64,000 nt of DNA, taken from assembly GCF_900141985.1 (NCBI RefSeq), contig NZ_FQZK01000001.1, positions 906,003-970,002 on the forward strand. Reading direction: 5' to 3'. Below are positions 25,399 to 34,673 of the stretch, in pieces. The notes beneath the pieces were generated by a model. It saw only the letters and a program-made list of their open reading frames with translations, did not search any database and was not told the DNA's origin. Each line of letters begins with the position of its first letter. Within the stretch, counting starts at the first letter, position 1. The translations under genes were made by a program, and so were the position numbers. Source of the DNA: Nocardiopsis flavescens. Its GTDB lineage: Bacteria > Actinomycetota > Actinomycetes > Streptosporangiales > Streptosporangiaceae.

Positions 25399-26468
25399 GT
25401 GCGCTCCCCGGCGAGGTCGAAGGCCTGGACGGCGGACTCGTCGGCGCCCGCGCGCCGGCGGCGCCCGCCCCGCCGCAGGCGCGGGTTGAGCCACAGCTGG
25501 AGCAGGTCCACGACGAAGTTCGCGAGGATGAAGACGACGCCGATCACCAGGACGGCGCCGATGACCGCGTAGAGGTCGTTCTGGAGGACGGCGGTGACGG
25601 AGTAGGCGCCCACGCCCACCCGGCCGAAGATGGACTCCACCAGGACGGTGGACCCCAGCATCCAGCCCAGCTGCATGCCCAGGATGGTGCTGGTGGGCAC
25701 CAGGGCGTTGCGCAGCCCGTGGGAGAGGACCACCCGCCACTCCGAGGCCCCGGTGGAGCGGGCCAGGGTGATGTAGTCGGCGTCCAGGGCGCCGATCATG
25801 GTCGAGCGCAGCGTCCGGGTGACCACCGCGATGTAGGACGCGGCCAGCGTCACCGCGGGCAGCGCCAGGTGGTGCAGCGCGTCGCCGAAGGCCGCGAGGT
25901 CCCCGGCCAGCAGCGCGTCGACCGTGGTCATCCCGGTCACCGCCGGGACGCTCGCCCCGAAGCCCAGGTGCCCGGTGAGGGGGAACAGCCCCCAGCGGGC
26001 GGACAGGAACGCCTGGAGTATCAGGCCCAGCCAGAAGACCGGGACGGCGGCCCCGAGCAGGGCGACCAGGCGCGCGGCCAGGTCGGCCGCCCGTCCCCGC
26101 CGGTAGGCGGAGACCACCCCCAGCGGGAGGGCGACGGCGATGTTGATGAGCATCGCGGCGCCGACCAGCTCCACCGACGAGGGCAGCACCCGGCCGATGT
26201 CGTCGCTGACGGGGCGCTGGGTGAAGACCGAGGTGCCCAGGTCGCCCTGGGCGACCCGGCCGAGGTAGGAAACGTACTGCTCGGGGACCGGCCGGTCCAG
26301 GCCCAGGCGCTCGCGGGCGCCCTCGACCTGCTCCGCGGTGGCGTTGCGGCCGGCCGCCGCGCGCGCCGGGTCCCCGGGCAGGACCTGGGTCATGAGGAAC
26401 GTGACGGTGATGAGGCCGGCCAGGACCAGGACCATCATGCCCAGCCTCTGGGCGATGAACGAGAGCAC
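25395..26468 (-). CDS. Dipeptide-type ABC importer permease (DppB-like)
   Basis: 357 residues with six membrane helices. The start MLSFIAQRLGMMVLVLAGLITVTFLM is the typical DppB opening, followed by GDPARAAAGRNATAEQVEGARERLGLD, the periplasmic loop of the family, and an EAA loop (DADYITLARSTGASEWRVVLSHGLRNAL). The Arg/Gly-rich tail near the C-terminus is unusual but short. It follows the substrate-binding protein by 78 bases that contain a strong hairpin. Confidence 0.92.
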   Translation of the reverse strand: MLSFIAQRLGMMVLVLAGLITVTFLMTQVLPGDPARAAAGRNATAEQVEGARERLGLDRPVPEQYVSYLGRVAQGDLGTSVFTQRPVSDDIGRVLPSSVELVGAAMLINIAVALPLGVVSAYRRGRAADLAARLVALLGAAVPVFWLGLILQAFLSARWGLFPLTGHLGFGASVPAVTGMTTVDALLAGDLAAFGDALHHLALPAVTLAASYIAVVTRTLRSTMIGALDADYITLARSTGASEWRVVLSHGLRNALVPTSTILGMQLGWMLGSTVLVESIFGRVGVGAYSVTAVLQNDLYAVIGAVLVIGVVFILANFVVDLLQLWLNPRLRRGGRRRRAGADESAVQAFDLAGERT

Positions 26469-26505
26469 CGCGCCTCCCCTTCCGGTGGTGGTTCTGCGGG
26501 GGTGC

Positions 26506-26536
26506 GGGCGGCGCCGCGCCGTTGGCGGCGCCGCCC
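26506..26536 (-). terminator. Intercistronic hairpin between binding protein and permease
   Basis: GGGCGGCGCCGC (26506-26517) and GCGGCGCCGCCC (26525-26536) pair perfectly with a 7-base loop, 11 bases beyond the binding protein stop. It likely causes partial termination or mRNA protection, so the binding protein is made in excess over the membrane subunits. Confidence 0.65.
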
Positions 26537-26546
26537 GGGGCGGGCC

Positions 26547-28160
26547 TCAGCCCTTGCTGATGCGGTACACGTCCACGGTCTGGTGGTGGGCGGGGTCGTA
26601 GGCGTAGCCCGAGACCCCCTCGCCGATCACGGTGACGTACTGCGGGTTGGACAGGACCATGGCCGCGTGGTCGTCGACGACGATGTCCTGCGCCTCGTTG
26701 TAGGCCGCGCACCGCTCCTCGGGGTCGGTGGCGGTCTGGCCGCGCTCGACGAGGGCGTCGACCTCCTCGTCGGAGTAGCCGCCGAAGTTCAGCCCGCCGC
26801 CGGCGTTGGAGGAGTGGAAGCCCTGGTACAGCACGGCGGAGGCGTCGGGGAACGCGGGGAAGGAGTAGATCATCCCCAGGTCCGGGACGTCCTCCGGCGC
26901 GGAGGTCATCTCGATGTACTGCGGGTAGGTGATGGCCTGGAGCGTCAGCTCGACGCCGACGTCGGCGAGGTTGGACTGGAGCAGGGTCGCGGCCTGCTCC
27001 ATCTCGGCCGTGGCCTCCAGGTAGGTCATGGTCAGGGAGGTGCCCTCCAGCCCCTCGTCGGCGAGGATCTCCCGCGCGCGGTCGGGGTCGAAGGAGGGGG
27101 CGGCCACGTCGGGGTCGTGGCAGGGCATCCCGGCGGCCAGGACGCCGCGGGCGGGCTCCCCGGCCCCCTTGAGGATGCTCTCCACGTGCTGCCCGTAGTC
27201 GTAGGAGTAGGAGACGGCCTCGCGCAGCGCCCGCTGCTCGGTCTCGCCCTTGCCGGTCATGTCGAACAGGGCGTAGAGCTGGACGTTGGTGTCGGCGCGG
27301 TCGACGGTGAAGCCCTCGGCCTCCAGGGCCTCCCAGTCCTGGGGGGAGATGTCCATGGCGATGTCGATCTCGCCCTGGCGCAGCGCCGTGGCCTGGGTGG
27401 AGGCCTCGGCGAGGTAGCGGAACACGACGTTGGGCGCCTGCCCGTCGACGCCGCCCCAGTAGTCCTCGAACAGCTCGAACGTGGCCTCCTGGTTGGGCGT
27501 GTACCCGGTCAGGCGGTAGGGGCCCGACCCGGCGTCGTTGGCCGACAGCCACTGCTGGGCGTCGTCCCCGCCCGCGTTCTCCTCCACCAGGTCGGCGTTG
27601 AGCAGGTACACCCGGCTCAGCGCGGACAGGAACGGGGCGGAGGGCTCGGACAGGGTGATGGTCACCCCGGTCTCGCCGTCGGCCTCGGCCGACTCGTAGG
27701 CGGACAGGAACGAGGCCACGCCGATCTGGAGGCGCTGGACGCGGTCCAGGGTGTAGACCACGTCGTCGGCGGTGAGCGCGGTCCCGTCGTGGAAGACCAC
27801 GTCGTCGCGCAGGGTCAGGCCGATGGTGGTGCCGTCCTCCGAGACGGTCCACTCGGTGGCCACCGAGGGCGCCAGGTCGGTGCCCTCGAACCGGACCAGG
27901 GTGTCGTAGGCCGGGCGCGACACCTCGTTGACGGTGGAGTTGTCGGCCTGGACCGGGTCGAACGTGGCCGGGGGCTCGTTCTCCGCGATGACCAGCGAGG
28001 CGGCCCGCAGGTCCGCTCCGGCGCCGCCCTGGGCGCCGCCGCAGGCGGTCATCAGCAGGGAGGCCGCGAGCACGAGCGCGCCCGCGGTGGCGCACCGCCC
28101 GACGGGTCCGCCCGGACGCGGTGTGTGGTGTCGGCTCGGCCGACCGTGGAAGTGTCGCAC
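26547..28160 (-). CDS. ABC importer substrate-binding lipoprotein (SBP family 5, peptide/opine/nickel type)
   Basis: 537 residues. A long basic start and signal lead to LVLAASLLMTACGG with lipid-attached Cys40. The mature part has the SBP_bac_5 signatures: NEVSRPAYDTLVRFEGTD, ATEWTVSEDGTTIGLTLRDDVVFHDG, TADDVVYTLDRV, and a C-terminal ANNPQ-like ending (LSNPQYVTVIGEG). Family 5 binds peptides, opines and similar polar ligands. GTG start with an AGGGCAGG-like site. It opens the transport half of the cluster after a 213-base gap with a strong hairpin. Confidence 0.92.
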   Translation of the reverse strand: MRHFHGRPSRHHTPRPGGPVGRCATAGALVLAASLLMTACGGAQGGAGADLRAASLVIAENEPPATFDPVQADNSTVNEVSRPAYDTLVRFEGTDLAPSVATEWTVSEDGTTIGLTLRDDVVFHDGTALTADDVVYTLDRVQRLQIGVASFLSAYESAEADGETGVTITLSEPSAPFLSALSRVYLLNADLVEENAGGDDAQQWLSANDAGSGPYRLTGYTPNQEATFELFEDYWGGVDGQAPNVVFRYLAEASTQATALRQGEIDIAMDISPQDWEALEAEGFTVDRADTNVQLYALFDMTGKGETEQRALREAVSYSYDYGQHVESILKGAGEPARGVLAAGMPCHDPDVAAPSFDPDRAREILADEGLEGTSLTMTYLEATAEMEQAATLLQSNLADVGVELTLQAITYPQYIEMTSAPEDVPDLGMIYSFPAFPDASAVLYQGFHSSNAGGGLNFGGYSDEEVDALVERGQTATDPEERCAAYNEAQDIVVDDHAAMVLSNPQYVTVIGEGVSGYAYDPAHHQTVDVYRISKG

Positions 28161-28312
28161 TGGGGATTGCCTGCCCTTCGTCCTGTGGCGGTCCTCGCGC
28201 GGGACCGCCTGCCCCGACGGCGCCCGGGGGCGCCATGGACCGTGCGCGGGGCGTGCGCTGCGGTCTCGGTACAGCGGGGGCGGGACTCGGTGTCCGTGTT
28301 CCGCCGGGGGTT

Positions 28313-28345
28313 CGTCCGCGCGGGCGTGGTGCGCCCGCGCGGACG
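28313..28345 (-). terminator. 14-bp perfect hairpin between enzyme and transport halves of the cluster
   Basis: Arms 28313-28326 and 28332-28345 are fully complementary with loop TGGTG. It lies 29 bases past the HyuB stop and 150 bases before the binding-protein start, so it could end the enzyme transcript or set an mRNA processing point. Confidence 0.65.
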
Positions 28346-28373
28346 ACTCGTGCTGCGGTCCGGGCCGGGGCGC

Positions 28374-30113
28374 TCAGGCCCCGGGTTCCGCACCGGTGTG
28401 CGCGGTCCTCTCGGGTGTGGGGCTCCAGGTGCCGTCGGCGGCGACCTCCACCCCGTAGTGCTCGCGGGCGGAGCGCGCGGTGACGTAGCCGTCGAGGACG
28501 TCGGCGGCCACCGCGGCGGGGTCGCGCTCCAGGGGGTGGCCGTAGCCGCCGCCCCCGGCGGTCCGGTTGGCGAACCGCTCCCCCTCGGCCATCGGGGCCC
28601 GGTACATGCCGACCCGCTTGTGGCGGTCCGTGCCGGGCCACAGGTCCATGTGGCTGGGCTCGGGCTCGTGGCCGCCGTGCATCGCCCAGGGCCGGGTCTT
28701 GCTCTTCTTCTTCATGGACAGCACCTCGCCGGGCGCCGTGTAGCGCACCACCCGCTCCACGCCCAGGCCGCCGCGGTGGCGCCCGGGCCCGCCGGAGTCG
28801 GGGATCAGCTCGACCTTCTCGTGGAAGAGCGCCGCCTTGTGCTCCAGCACCTCGACGGGGGTGTTGCGCACCGTGGTCTGCGAGGGGTGCTGCTGGGCGG
28901 TGCCCCCGTCGTGGTCGCGGGCCGCGCCCCAGCCGATCCCCTCGTTGTTGCTGACCACGAAGTCGCGGCCGGTCCGCGGGTCGTTGCCCAGGGCCATGAA
29001 CCCGGGCTCGTCCCCGCCGCTGGAGGCGGGCAGGGAGTCGATGACCCCGGCCAGGGCCTTGTAGATCAGCTCGAACGCCACGATGGCGCTCCACTGGGTG
29101 AAGGTCGCCGCGGGGTAGACCGCGTGGAAGAACGTGCCGGGGTCGGCCACGACCTTGAGCGGGCGGAAGTGCCCGGCGTTGGTCGCCTCATCGCGGGTGG
29201 TCAGCCCCTTGAAGGCGGCCTTGGCCAGCCCCAGGGTGGAGCCGATCGGCAGGTTGACCGGGCCCGCCACGGCGCCGGAGGAGCCGTTGAAGTCGACGGT
29301 CATCTCCTCGCCGTCGATGGTGACCTCCACCGCGATGAGGATCGGGTCGTCGGTGACGTAGTCGTCGTCGACGTAGTCCTGCGCCCGCCACGTCCCGTCG
29401 GGCAGGGCCGCCACGGCGCGGCGGGCGACCCGCTCCCCGTGCTCGATGACCTGGTGGATGGCCTGCTCCACCGTGGCCCCGCCGAACTTGTCCCACACCT
29501 GGCGCAGCCGCTCCTCGCCGGTGCGCAGCGCGGCGAGCTGGGCGTGGAAGTCGCCGATGGTGGCCTCGGGCAGCCGGGAGTTGAACCGGATCAGCTCCAC
29601 GATGTCGCGGACCACCTCGCCGTCGGCGACGATCCGGGTCCCGGGGAAGATCAGCCCCTCCTGGTGCATGTCGGTGGAGTCCAGGACGTACCCGGCCTCC
29701 TTGGCGCCCAGGTCCATCCAGTGCGCCCGCACCGCCAGGTAGGCGGCGGGCCCCTCGTGGCCCTCCCGGAACACGGGGGCGCACAGCATCGCGTCGTAGG
29801 AGTGGGCGCCGCTCCAGTACGGGTAGTTCATGAGGTAGACGTCGCCGGGGCGCATCGCCTCCCGCCCCACGTACTCCACCAGCTTCAGCAGGGCGTGGTC
29901 GTTGGCGCCCAGGAAGTGGGTGATGCCGGCGGCCTCGGCCATGAGCTGGCACGTGGAGTCGTAGATGGAGATGCCGAAGTCGAGCACGTCGTAGATGACG
30001 GGGTTGAACGCCGACCGCACCAGGGTGCGGCGCATCTGCTCGGCGACGGAGTGGACGTAGTTGCGGATGACCTCGACGGTGGCACCGTCCAGCGGTGCGG
30101 CGGTGGTGCTCAC
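28374..30113 (-). CDS. hyuB: Hydantoinase B / 5-oxoprolinase beta-type subunit
   Basis: 579 residues from GTG 30113, overlapping the HyuA stop (GTGA, 30110-30113). HyuB features: EVIRNYVHSVAEQMRRTLVRSAFN at the start, then NDHALLKLVEYVG and MRPGDVYLMNYPYWSGAHSYD, VDFNGSS, and SGGPGRHRGGLGVERVVRY near the end. With HyuA it forms the ATP-dependent N-methylhydantoinase/5-oxoprolinase/acetophenone-carboxylase-type complex. Length is normal (about 580). Chemistry in this family ranges from hydrolysis of 5-oxoproline or N-methylhydantoin to carboxylation, so the substrate is open; the operon favours amide-ring opening. Confidence 0.92.
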   Translation of the reverse strand: MSTTAAPLDGATVEVIRNYVHSVAEQMRRTLVRSAFNPVIYDVLDFGISIYDSTCQLMAEAAGITHFLGANDHALLKLVEYVGREAMRPGDVYLMNYPYWSGAHSYDAMLCAPVFREGHEGPAAYLAVRAHWMDLGAKEAGYVLDSTDMHQEGLIFPGTRIVADGEVVRDIVELIRFNSRLPEATIGDFHAQLAALRTGEERLRQVWDKFGGATVEQAIHQVIEHGERVARRAVAALPDGTWRAQDYVDDDYVTDDPILIAVEVTIDGEEMTVDFNGSSGAVAGPVNLPIGSTLGLAKAAFKGLTTRDEATNAGHFRPLKVVADPGTFFHAVYPAATFTQWSAIVAFELIYKALAGVIDSLPASSGGDEPGFMALGNDPRTGRDFVVSNNEGIGWGAARDHDGGTAQQHPSQTTVRNTPVEVLEHKAALFHEKVELIPDSGGPGRHRGGLGVERVVRYTAPGEVLSMKKKSKTRPWAMHGGHEPEPSHMDLWPGTDRHKRVGMYRAPMAEGERFANRTAGGGGYGHPLERDPAAVAADVLDGYVTARSAREHYGVEVAADGTWSPTPERTAHTGAEPGA

Positions 30114-32191
30114 GGGTGCTCCTCCCCGGTGGTGGTGCCGGCGTCCGCGGCGGCGGTGACCAGCAGGTGTCCGTAGGCGTCCAGGGTCAGGACCTGGTCC
30201 CCGAACAGGACGGTGGTGGCGGTGCCCTCCTCGACGATGGCCGGGCCCGCCACGCGGTGGCCGGGCGCCAGGTCCCCGCGCCGGTGGACGGCGAACTCCG
30301 CCACCGCGCCGGTCGCCAGGTCGAAGGCCTTGCGCGAGCCGCAGGCGACGGCGGGGCCGCGCGCGGGCTCCTCCGGGGCCAGGGCGGGCTTGGGCAGGCG
30401 GCCCACCGCGCGCACGCGCACCGTCATGACCTCGCAGGGCTCGTCCATGGCGTGCCCGTAGCGGGAGCGGTGCAGGGCGTGGAACCGGTCCCGGACCGCC
30501 CCGGCGGTGTCGCCGGGCTCCAGGTCGATGCCCAGGGTGTGCTCCTGGCCCCGGTAGCGCACGTCCACCCGGCGGACCAGGCGGCCCTGCTCCTCGCGGA
30601 TGCCCTGCTCGGCCAGGACCGAGCGGGCCTGCTCCTCCAGGTCGCCGAAGACGGGCGCCAGGCCGGCCAGCCCCTCCTCGTCCAGGGCGCGCAGGACCGT
30701 GCCGGAGAACTCGTACTCCAGGTCCGACATCAGCATGCCGAAGGCGGAGAACGCCGCCGGCACGCGCGGCACGACCGTCGTGGCGATGCCCATCTCGCGG
30801 GCGAGCATGGGGCCCAGCATCGGCCCGGCACCGCCGAAGGCGAGCAGGGTGAACTCCCGCGGGTCCAGGCCGCGCTCCACCGTGATCTCGCGCAGCGCGC
30901 CCACCGAGCGGGCCATCATCACGCGGAAGACGCTGGCCGCCGCCTCGGCGGTGTCCACGCCCAGGGGCTCGGCGATCTTCTGCCGCACCGCCTCGGCCGC
31001 GGCGTCGGCGTCCACGCCCATCCGCCCGCCCAGGAACTCCGCGGCGTCCAGGTAGCCCAGGGTCAGGGCGGCGTCGGTGACCGTGGGCTCCGTCCCGCCC
31101 TGCCCGTAGGCGACGGGTCCGGGCACGGCGCCCGCGCTGTGCGGGCCCACCCGCAGCAGGCCGTCGTCGACCCAGGCGATGGAGCCGCCCCCGGCGCCGA
31201 TGGTGCGCAGGTCGAAGATCGGGATGAGCAGCGGGAACCCGTCGATGCTCGCCTCGTGGACCTCGCTGGGCTCGCCGTCCACGATCACGCACGAGTCGAT
31301 GCTGGTGCCGCCGACGTCGAAGGACAGCAGGCGGCCGATGCCCAGCTCCGAGGCCAGGTGCCCGGCCCCCACCACGCCCCCGGCCGGCCCCGACAGGACC
31401 GTGGTCAGCGGGGCGCTCCGGGCCAGGTCGGCGGTCATCGCGCCGCCGCCCGAGCGCATGATGTGCAGCGGGTCGGCCAGCCCCCTGTCCCGCAGCCCCG
31501 CCTCCAGCGCGCTGATGTAGTCGTTGAGGACCGGGCGGATGTAGGCGTCCATGACGGCGGTGCTGGTGCGCTCGTACTCGCGGTACTCGCGGGTGATGTC
31601 CGTGGACAGCGACACCGACACGTGCGGGAACGCCTCCCGCAGGATCTCGCCCGCCCGCTGCTCGTGCCGGGGGTCGGCGTAGGAGTGCAGGAAGCACACG
31701 GCGATGGAGCCCAGCCCGTGCTCCTCCACCAGGACCCGGCCCGCCTCGCGCACCGCGTCCTCGTCCAGGGCCTGCACCTCCCGGCCCTGGGCGTCCAGCC
31801 GGCCGGGGACCCCCAGCCGGTGGCGCCGGGGCACCAGCACCGGCGGCGGGGCGTAGGAGAAGTCGTACATGTGGTCGGCGGGGATGGCGGCGCGGGCGAC
31901 CTCGAACAGGTCGCGGAAGCCCTCGTTGGTGATGATGCCGACGTCGGCGCCGCGCCGCTGGAGGATCGCGTTGAGCCCCAGCGTGGTGCCGTGCACGAAG
32001 GCGGCCACCGGCGCCAGGTCCTCGGCCAGGCCCCGGACCGCCTCCATCACCCCCTCGGCGGGGGCGGCGGGCGTGGTGGAGGCCTTGTGCAGGCTCACCC
32101 TGCCGGTGGTCTCGTCGTAGGCGAGGGCGTCGACGAAGGTGCCGCCGATGTCCACCGCCAGACGCAGCGGTCGCTCGTTGGTGTCCGTCAC
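30110..32191 (-). CDS. hyuA: Hydantoinase A / 5-oxoprolinase alpha-type subunit
   Basis: 693 residues, the usual HyuA size. N-terminal actin-like ATPase motif RLAVDIGGTFVDALAYD (Asp14), FVHGTTLGLNAILQRRGADVGIITNEGFRD, a second phosphate motif SFDVGGTSIDSCVI, and GAGGGSIAWVDDG. The C-terminal domain (DVRYRGQEHTLGID) is typical. It phosphorylates or activates the substrate amide for the partner HyuB. GTG 32191 overlaps the amidohydrolase stop by GTGA. A longer upstream frame to 33070 runs inside the amidohydrolase gene and was rejected. Confidence 0.93.
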   Translation of the reverse strand: MTDTNERPLRLAVDIGGTFVDALAYDETTGRVSLHKASTTPAAPAEGVMEAVRGLAEDLAPVAAFVHGTTLGLNAILQRRGADVGIITNEGFRDLFEVARAAIPADHMYDFSYAPPPVLVPRRHRLGVPGRLDAQGREVQALDEDAVREAGRVLVEEHGLGSIAVCFLHSYADPRHEQRAGEILREAFPHVSVSLSTDITREYREYERTSTAVMDAYIRPVLNDYISALEAGLRDRGLADPLHIMRSGGGAMTADLARSAPLTTVLSGPAGGVVGAGHLASELGIGRLLSFDVGGTSIDSCVIVDGEPSEVHEASIDGFPLLIPIFDLRTIGAGGGSIAWVDDGLLRVGPHSAGAVPGPVAYGQGGTEPTVTDAALTLGYLDAAEFLGGRMGVDADAAAEAVRQKIAEPLGVDTAEAAASVFRVMMARSVGALREITVERGLDPREFTLLAFGGAGPMLGPMLAREMGIATTVVPRVPAAFSAFGMLMSDLEYEFSGTVLRALDEEGLAGLAPVFGDLEEQARSVLAEQGIREEQGRLVRRVDVRYRGQEHTLGIDLEPGDTAGAVRDRFHALHRSRYGHAMDEPCEVMTVRVRAVGRLPKPALAPEEPARGPAVACGSRKAFDLATGAVAEFAVHRRGDLAPGHRVAGPAIVEEGTATTVLFGDQVLTLDAYGHLLVTAAADAGTTTGEEHP

Positions 32192-33483
32192 TTGCGGCCT
32201 CCAGGGAGGGTCTTCGGAAGGTCGTCGCGGACCACGCCGCCCGCCTGGATCACCAGGGGGATGTCGTGGAGCGCGGAGACGTCGGAGGTGGGGTCGGCGC
32301 CGACGGCGATGAGGTCGGCGGCGTAGCCCGGGGCCACCCGGCCGATCTCGTCCTCCAGGCCGACCAGGCGGGCGGCGTTGACGGTCGCGGCCTGGAGCGA
32401 CTCCACCGGGGAGAGCCCGGCCAGGGTGAGGAACTCCATCTCCCGCACCTGGGTGACCGTGCCGTCCATGGGCTCGCCCGGCGGGTAGTCGGTGCCGGTC
32501 ACGATGGTGATCCCGGGCGCCTCGGGGTCCAGGGGGTCGGTGCGGCGCGCCGCCACCGCCCGGCGGATGCTCTCCAGGTGCCGGGGACCCACCCGCATGG
32601 CCAGCTCGATCTGCCACTCGGAGAAGTCGTGGGCGCGCATCCAGTCCGGGCACCGGGTCACGGTGAGCGTGGGGGTGAGGAAGACGCGGCGCCGCGCCAT
32701 CTCCGCCACGGTGGCCTCGTCCAGGTCGTAGCCGTGCTCGAAGCCGCGGACCCCGCAGGCCATGGCCTCGGTGATGGCCTCGGAGCCGCCGGCGTGGGCG
32801 ACGACGTAGGTGCCGTGCTCGCGGGCGGCGCGGACGGCGGCGCGCATCTCCTCCTCGGAGGTCTGGGAGCCGTTGAAGGTCTCCCCCAGGTGCGCGATGC
32901 CGCCGGTGATGAAGATCTTGATGTGGTCGGCGCCGGCGTCCAGCTCGGTGCGGGCCGCCTTGAGGAACGCGTCGTGGCCGTCGGCGAACACGCTCAGCCC
33001 GCCCTTGCCGTGGCCGCCGGTGGTGGAGACCGCCTGGCCGCCGCCCATGATGCGCGGGGCCGGGGCCCACCCCTTGGCGGCGGCGTCGCGCAGCAGCAGG
33101 TCGGCGCGGTTCTGCTCACCCAGGGTGCGCACGGTGGTGACCCCGGCGCGCAGCGCGTCGCGGGCCCGGGCCGCCGCCCGCAGGACGGTGGTGGCGGGGT
33201 TCTCGCCGTAGTCGGCGGCGTCGAAGGGGTACAGCACCGACAGGTGGGTGTGCACCGAGATCAGGCCGGGCATCAGGTGGCGCCCGCCCAGGCTCAGGAC
33301 GGCGGCTCCGGGCGGCGGGGCGTCGTCGCCGATGCGGGCGATGCGGCCGTCGCGGATCTCGACGGTGCGGTCGCGCGCCACCGAGCCGGTGAGGACGTCG
33401 ACCACGTGGGCGTCGGTCAGCCACAGGGGGGCGTCGGAGCCCTCCTGCCCTGCGGCGGGTCGGGCGCGGTTGTGGTTCAGCAC
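32188..33483 (-). CDS. Amidohydrolase (imidazolonepropionase/prolidase-like, binuclear metal)
   Basis: 431 residues from GTG 33483, seven bases inside the preceding gene. Complete metal site: His78 and His80 (ISVHTHLS), Lys189 (DHIKIF, probably carboxylated), His230 (VVAHAGG), His250 (GFEHGYD) and Asp332 (VTGTDYP). The SGGH-like loop (VSTTGGHGKGG) is typical of the Xaa-Pro/imidazolonepropionase-related group that hydrolyses dipeptides or N-acyl amino acids. It could release an amino or imino acid from the imported compound for the oxidase encoded just upstream. The exact substrate is not assignable. Confidence 0.9.
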   Translation of the reverse strand: MLNHNRARPAAGQEGSDAPLWLTDAHVVDVLTGSVARDRTVEIRDGRIARIGDDAPPPGAAVLSLGGRHLMPGLISVHTHLSVLYPFDAADYGENPATTVLRAAARARDALRAGVTTVRTLGEQNRADLLLRDAAAKGWAPAPRIMGGGQAVSTTGGHGKGGLSVFADGHDAFLKAARTELDAGADHIKIFITGGIAHLGETFNGSQTSEEEMRAAVRAAREHGTYVVAHAGGSEAITEAMACGVRGFEHGYDLDEATVAEMARRRVFLTPTLTVTRCPDWMRAHDFSEWQIELAMRVGPRHLESIRRAVAARRTDPLDPEAPGITIVTGTDYPPGEPMDGTVTQVREMEFLTLAGLSPVESLQAATVNAARLVGLEDEIGRVAPGYAADLIAVGADPTSDVSALHDIPLVIQAGGVVRDDLPKTLPGGRK

Positions 33484-34673
33484 GGTGCGGTTCCCTTCTC
33501 GGTGTGTGCGGGGACGGCGGTGTCGGCGCCCCCGGCGGGGGCCGTCAGCCGGTCGGGGGCGAAGGCGGAGACGTCGATCCGCGGGCTCTGGCCCCGGATC
33601 ATGCGGCCCAGGGTCTCCCCCCACAGGGGGGCGAAGGTGAAGGCGTAGGTGCCGCCCGCGACGTACAGGCCCTCGCGGCCGGGCACCGGCCCGATCACCG
33701 GCATCTCGTCGGGGGTGGCGGCCAGGGGCCCGGCCCACATGCGCAGCAGCCGCAGGCGGGCCAGGAAGGGCAGGATGCGGGCGGCCTGGGCGACGTTGCC
33801 CGCGAGCCCGGCGACGCCGGCGGAGCTGCGCCCGTCCAGGTCCATGCGGCGGGCGGGCCAGCCGCCGCCCAGCAGCAGGTTCCCGGCGGTGACCTGCTTG
33901 ACGGACATGCCCTCGCCGATGTGCTGCACCAGGTGGTGCAGCACCGGCCGCTCCCGGACCGTGACGTGCATCTGGATGGCGACCGGCGACATCCGCAGGT
34001 CCACCCCGGCCAGGGCGCCGACGTCGCTGATCCAGGGCCCGGCGGTGTTGACCACCACCGGGGTGTCGTGGTGCCCGCGCGGGGTGCGCACCCGCCAGGC
34101 CGCGCCGCGCCGCTCCAGCCCCGTGACGGGGGTGAAGGCCTCCACCCGGGCGCCCCGGCGGCCGGCCGCGGCCAGGTAGGCGGGGGCCGCCTTGAGCGGG
34201 TTGGCGTACCCGTCGTGCGGGCACCAGGTGGCGGCGGTGACCGTGGGCCCCAGCAGCGGCAGGGCCGCGCGGGCGGCGTCGCCGTCCAGGAGTTCGGTCT
34301 CCAGCCCGGCGCGCCGCTCCCACACGTGCTTGGTGCGCAGCTCCTGGCGCTGCTCGGCGGTCTCGGCGACCATGAACCCGCCGTTCCTGCGCACCTCCAG
34401 GTCCGCGTCGAGCCGCTCCTCGGCCTGCGCCCACAGGCCGTCGGCGGCCTTCTGGGCGGGGAGCAGGCCCTCACTGTCCAGCGGGACGGCCTGCCCGGGG
34501 CGGCGGGTGTGCACCGCCTGGATGTGCAGGTTGCCGGCGGTGGTGCCCGACCCCTCGCGGTTGGGGGCGCCCCGGTCGAGCACGAGCACCGACAGGCCCG
34601 CCTCGGCCAGTTCCAGGGCGGTGGCGGCGCCGAGCACCCCGGCGCCCACGACCACCGCGTCGTAGCCGCTCAC
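33477..34673 (-). CDS. DAO-family FAD oxidoreductase (beta-type subunit of amine/imino-acid dehydrogenase)
   Basis: 398 residues from GTG 34673 (GTGA overlap). The FAD fold starts VVVGAGVLGAATALELAEAGLSVLVLD; further DAO motifs are GGFMVAETAEQR, WCPHDGYANPLKA, VVNTAGPWISDVGAL and the C-terminal PDEMPVIGPVPGREGLYVAGG. Closest in architecture to sarcosine oxidase beta, opine oxidase and hydroxyproline dehydrogenase beta subunits. Together with the next two genes (FAD/NAD protein with a BFD-like tail, and a [2Fe-2S] protein) it forms a three-subunit dehydrogenase that oxidises a secondary amine or D-imino acid. Confidence 0.92.
   Translation of the reverse strand: MSGYDAVVVGAGVLGAATALELAEAGLSVLVLDRGAPNREGSGTTAGNLHIQAVHTRRPGQAVPLDSEGLLPAQKAADGLWAQAEERLDADLEVRRNGGFMVAETAEQRQELRTKHVWERRAGLETELLDGDAARAALPLLGPTVTAATWCPHDGYANPLKAAPAYLAAAGRRGARVEAFTPVTGLERRGAAWRVRTPRGHHDTPVVVNTAGPWISDVGALAGVDLRMSPVAIQMHVTVRERPVLHHLVQHIGEGMSVKQVTAGNLLLGGGWPARRMDLDGRSSAGVAGLAGNVAQAARILPFLARLRLLRMWAGPLAATPDEMPVIGPVPGREGLYVAGGTYAFTFAPLWGETLGRMIRGQSPRIDVSAFAPDRLTAPAGGADTAVPAHTEKGTAPC

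Noticed and set aside
24496-29094. Minus-strand open frame of more than 1500 codons
   Set aside because: Only the last 300 codons (24496-25398) encode a recognisable protein (DppC-like permease). The rest runs antisense or out of frame through known genes and is an effect of the high GC content.
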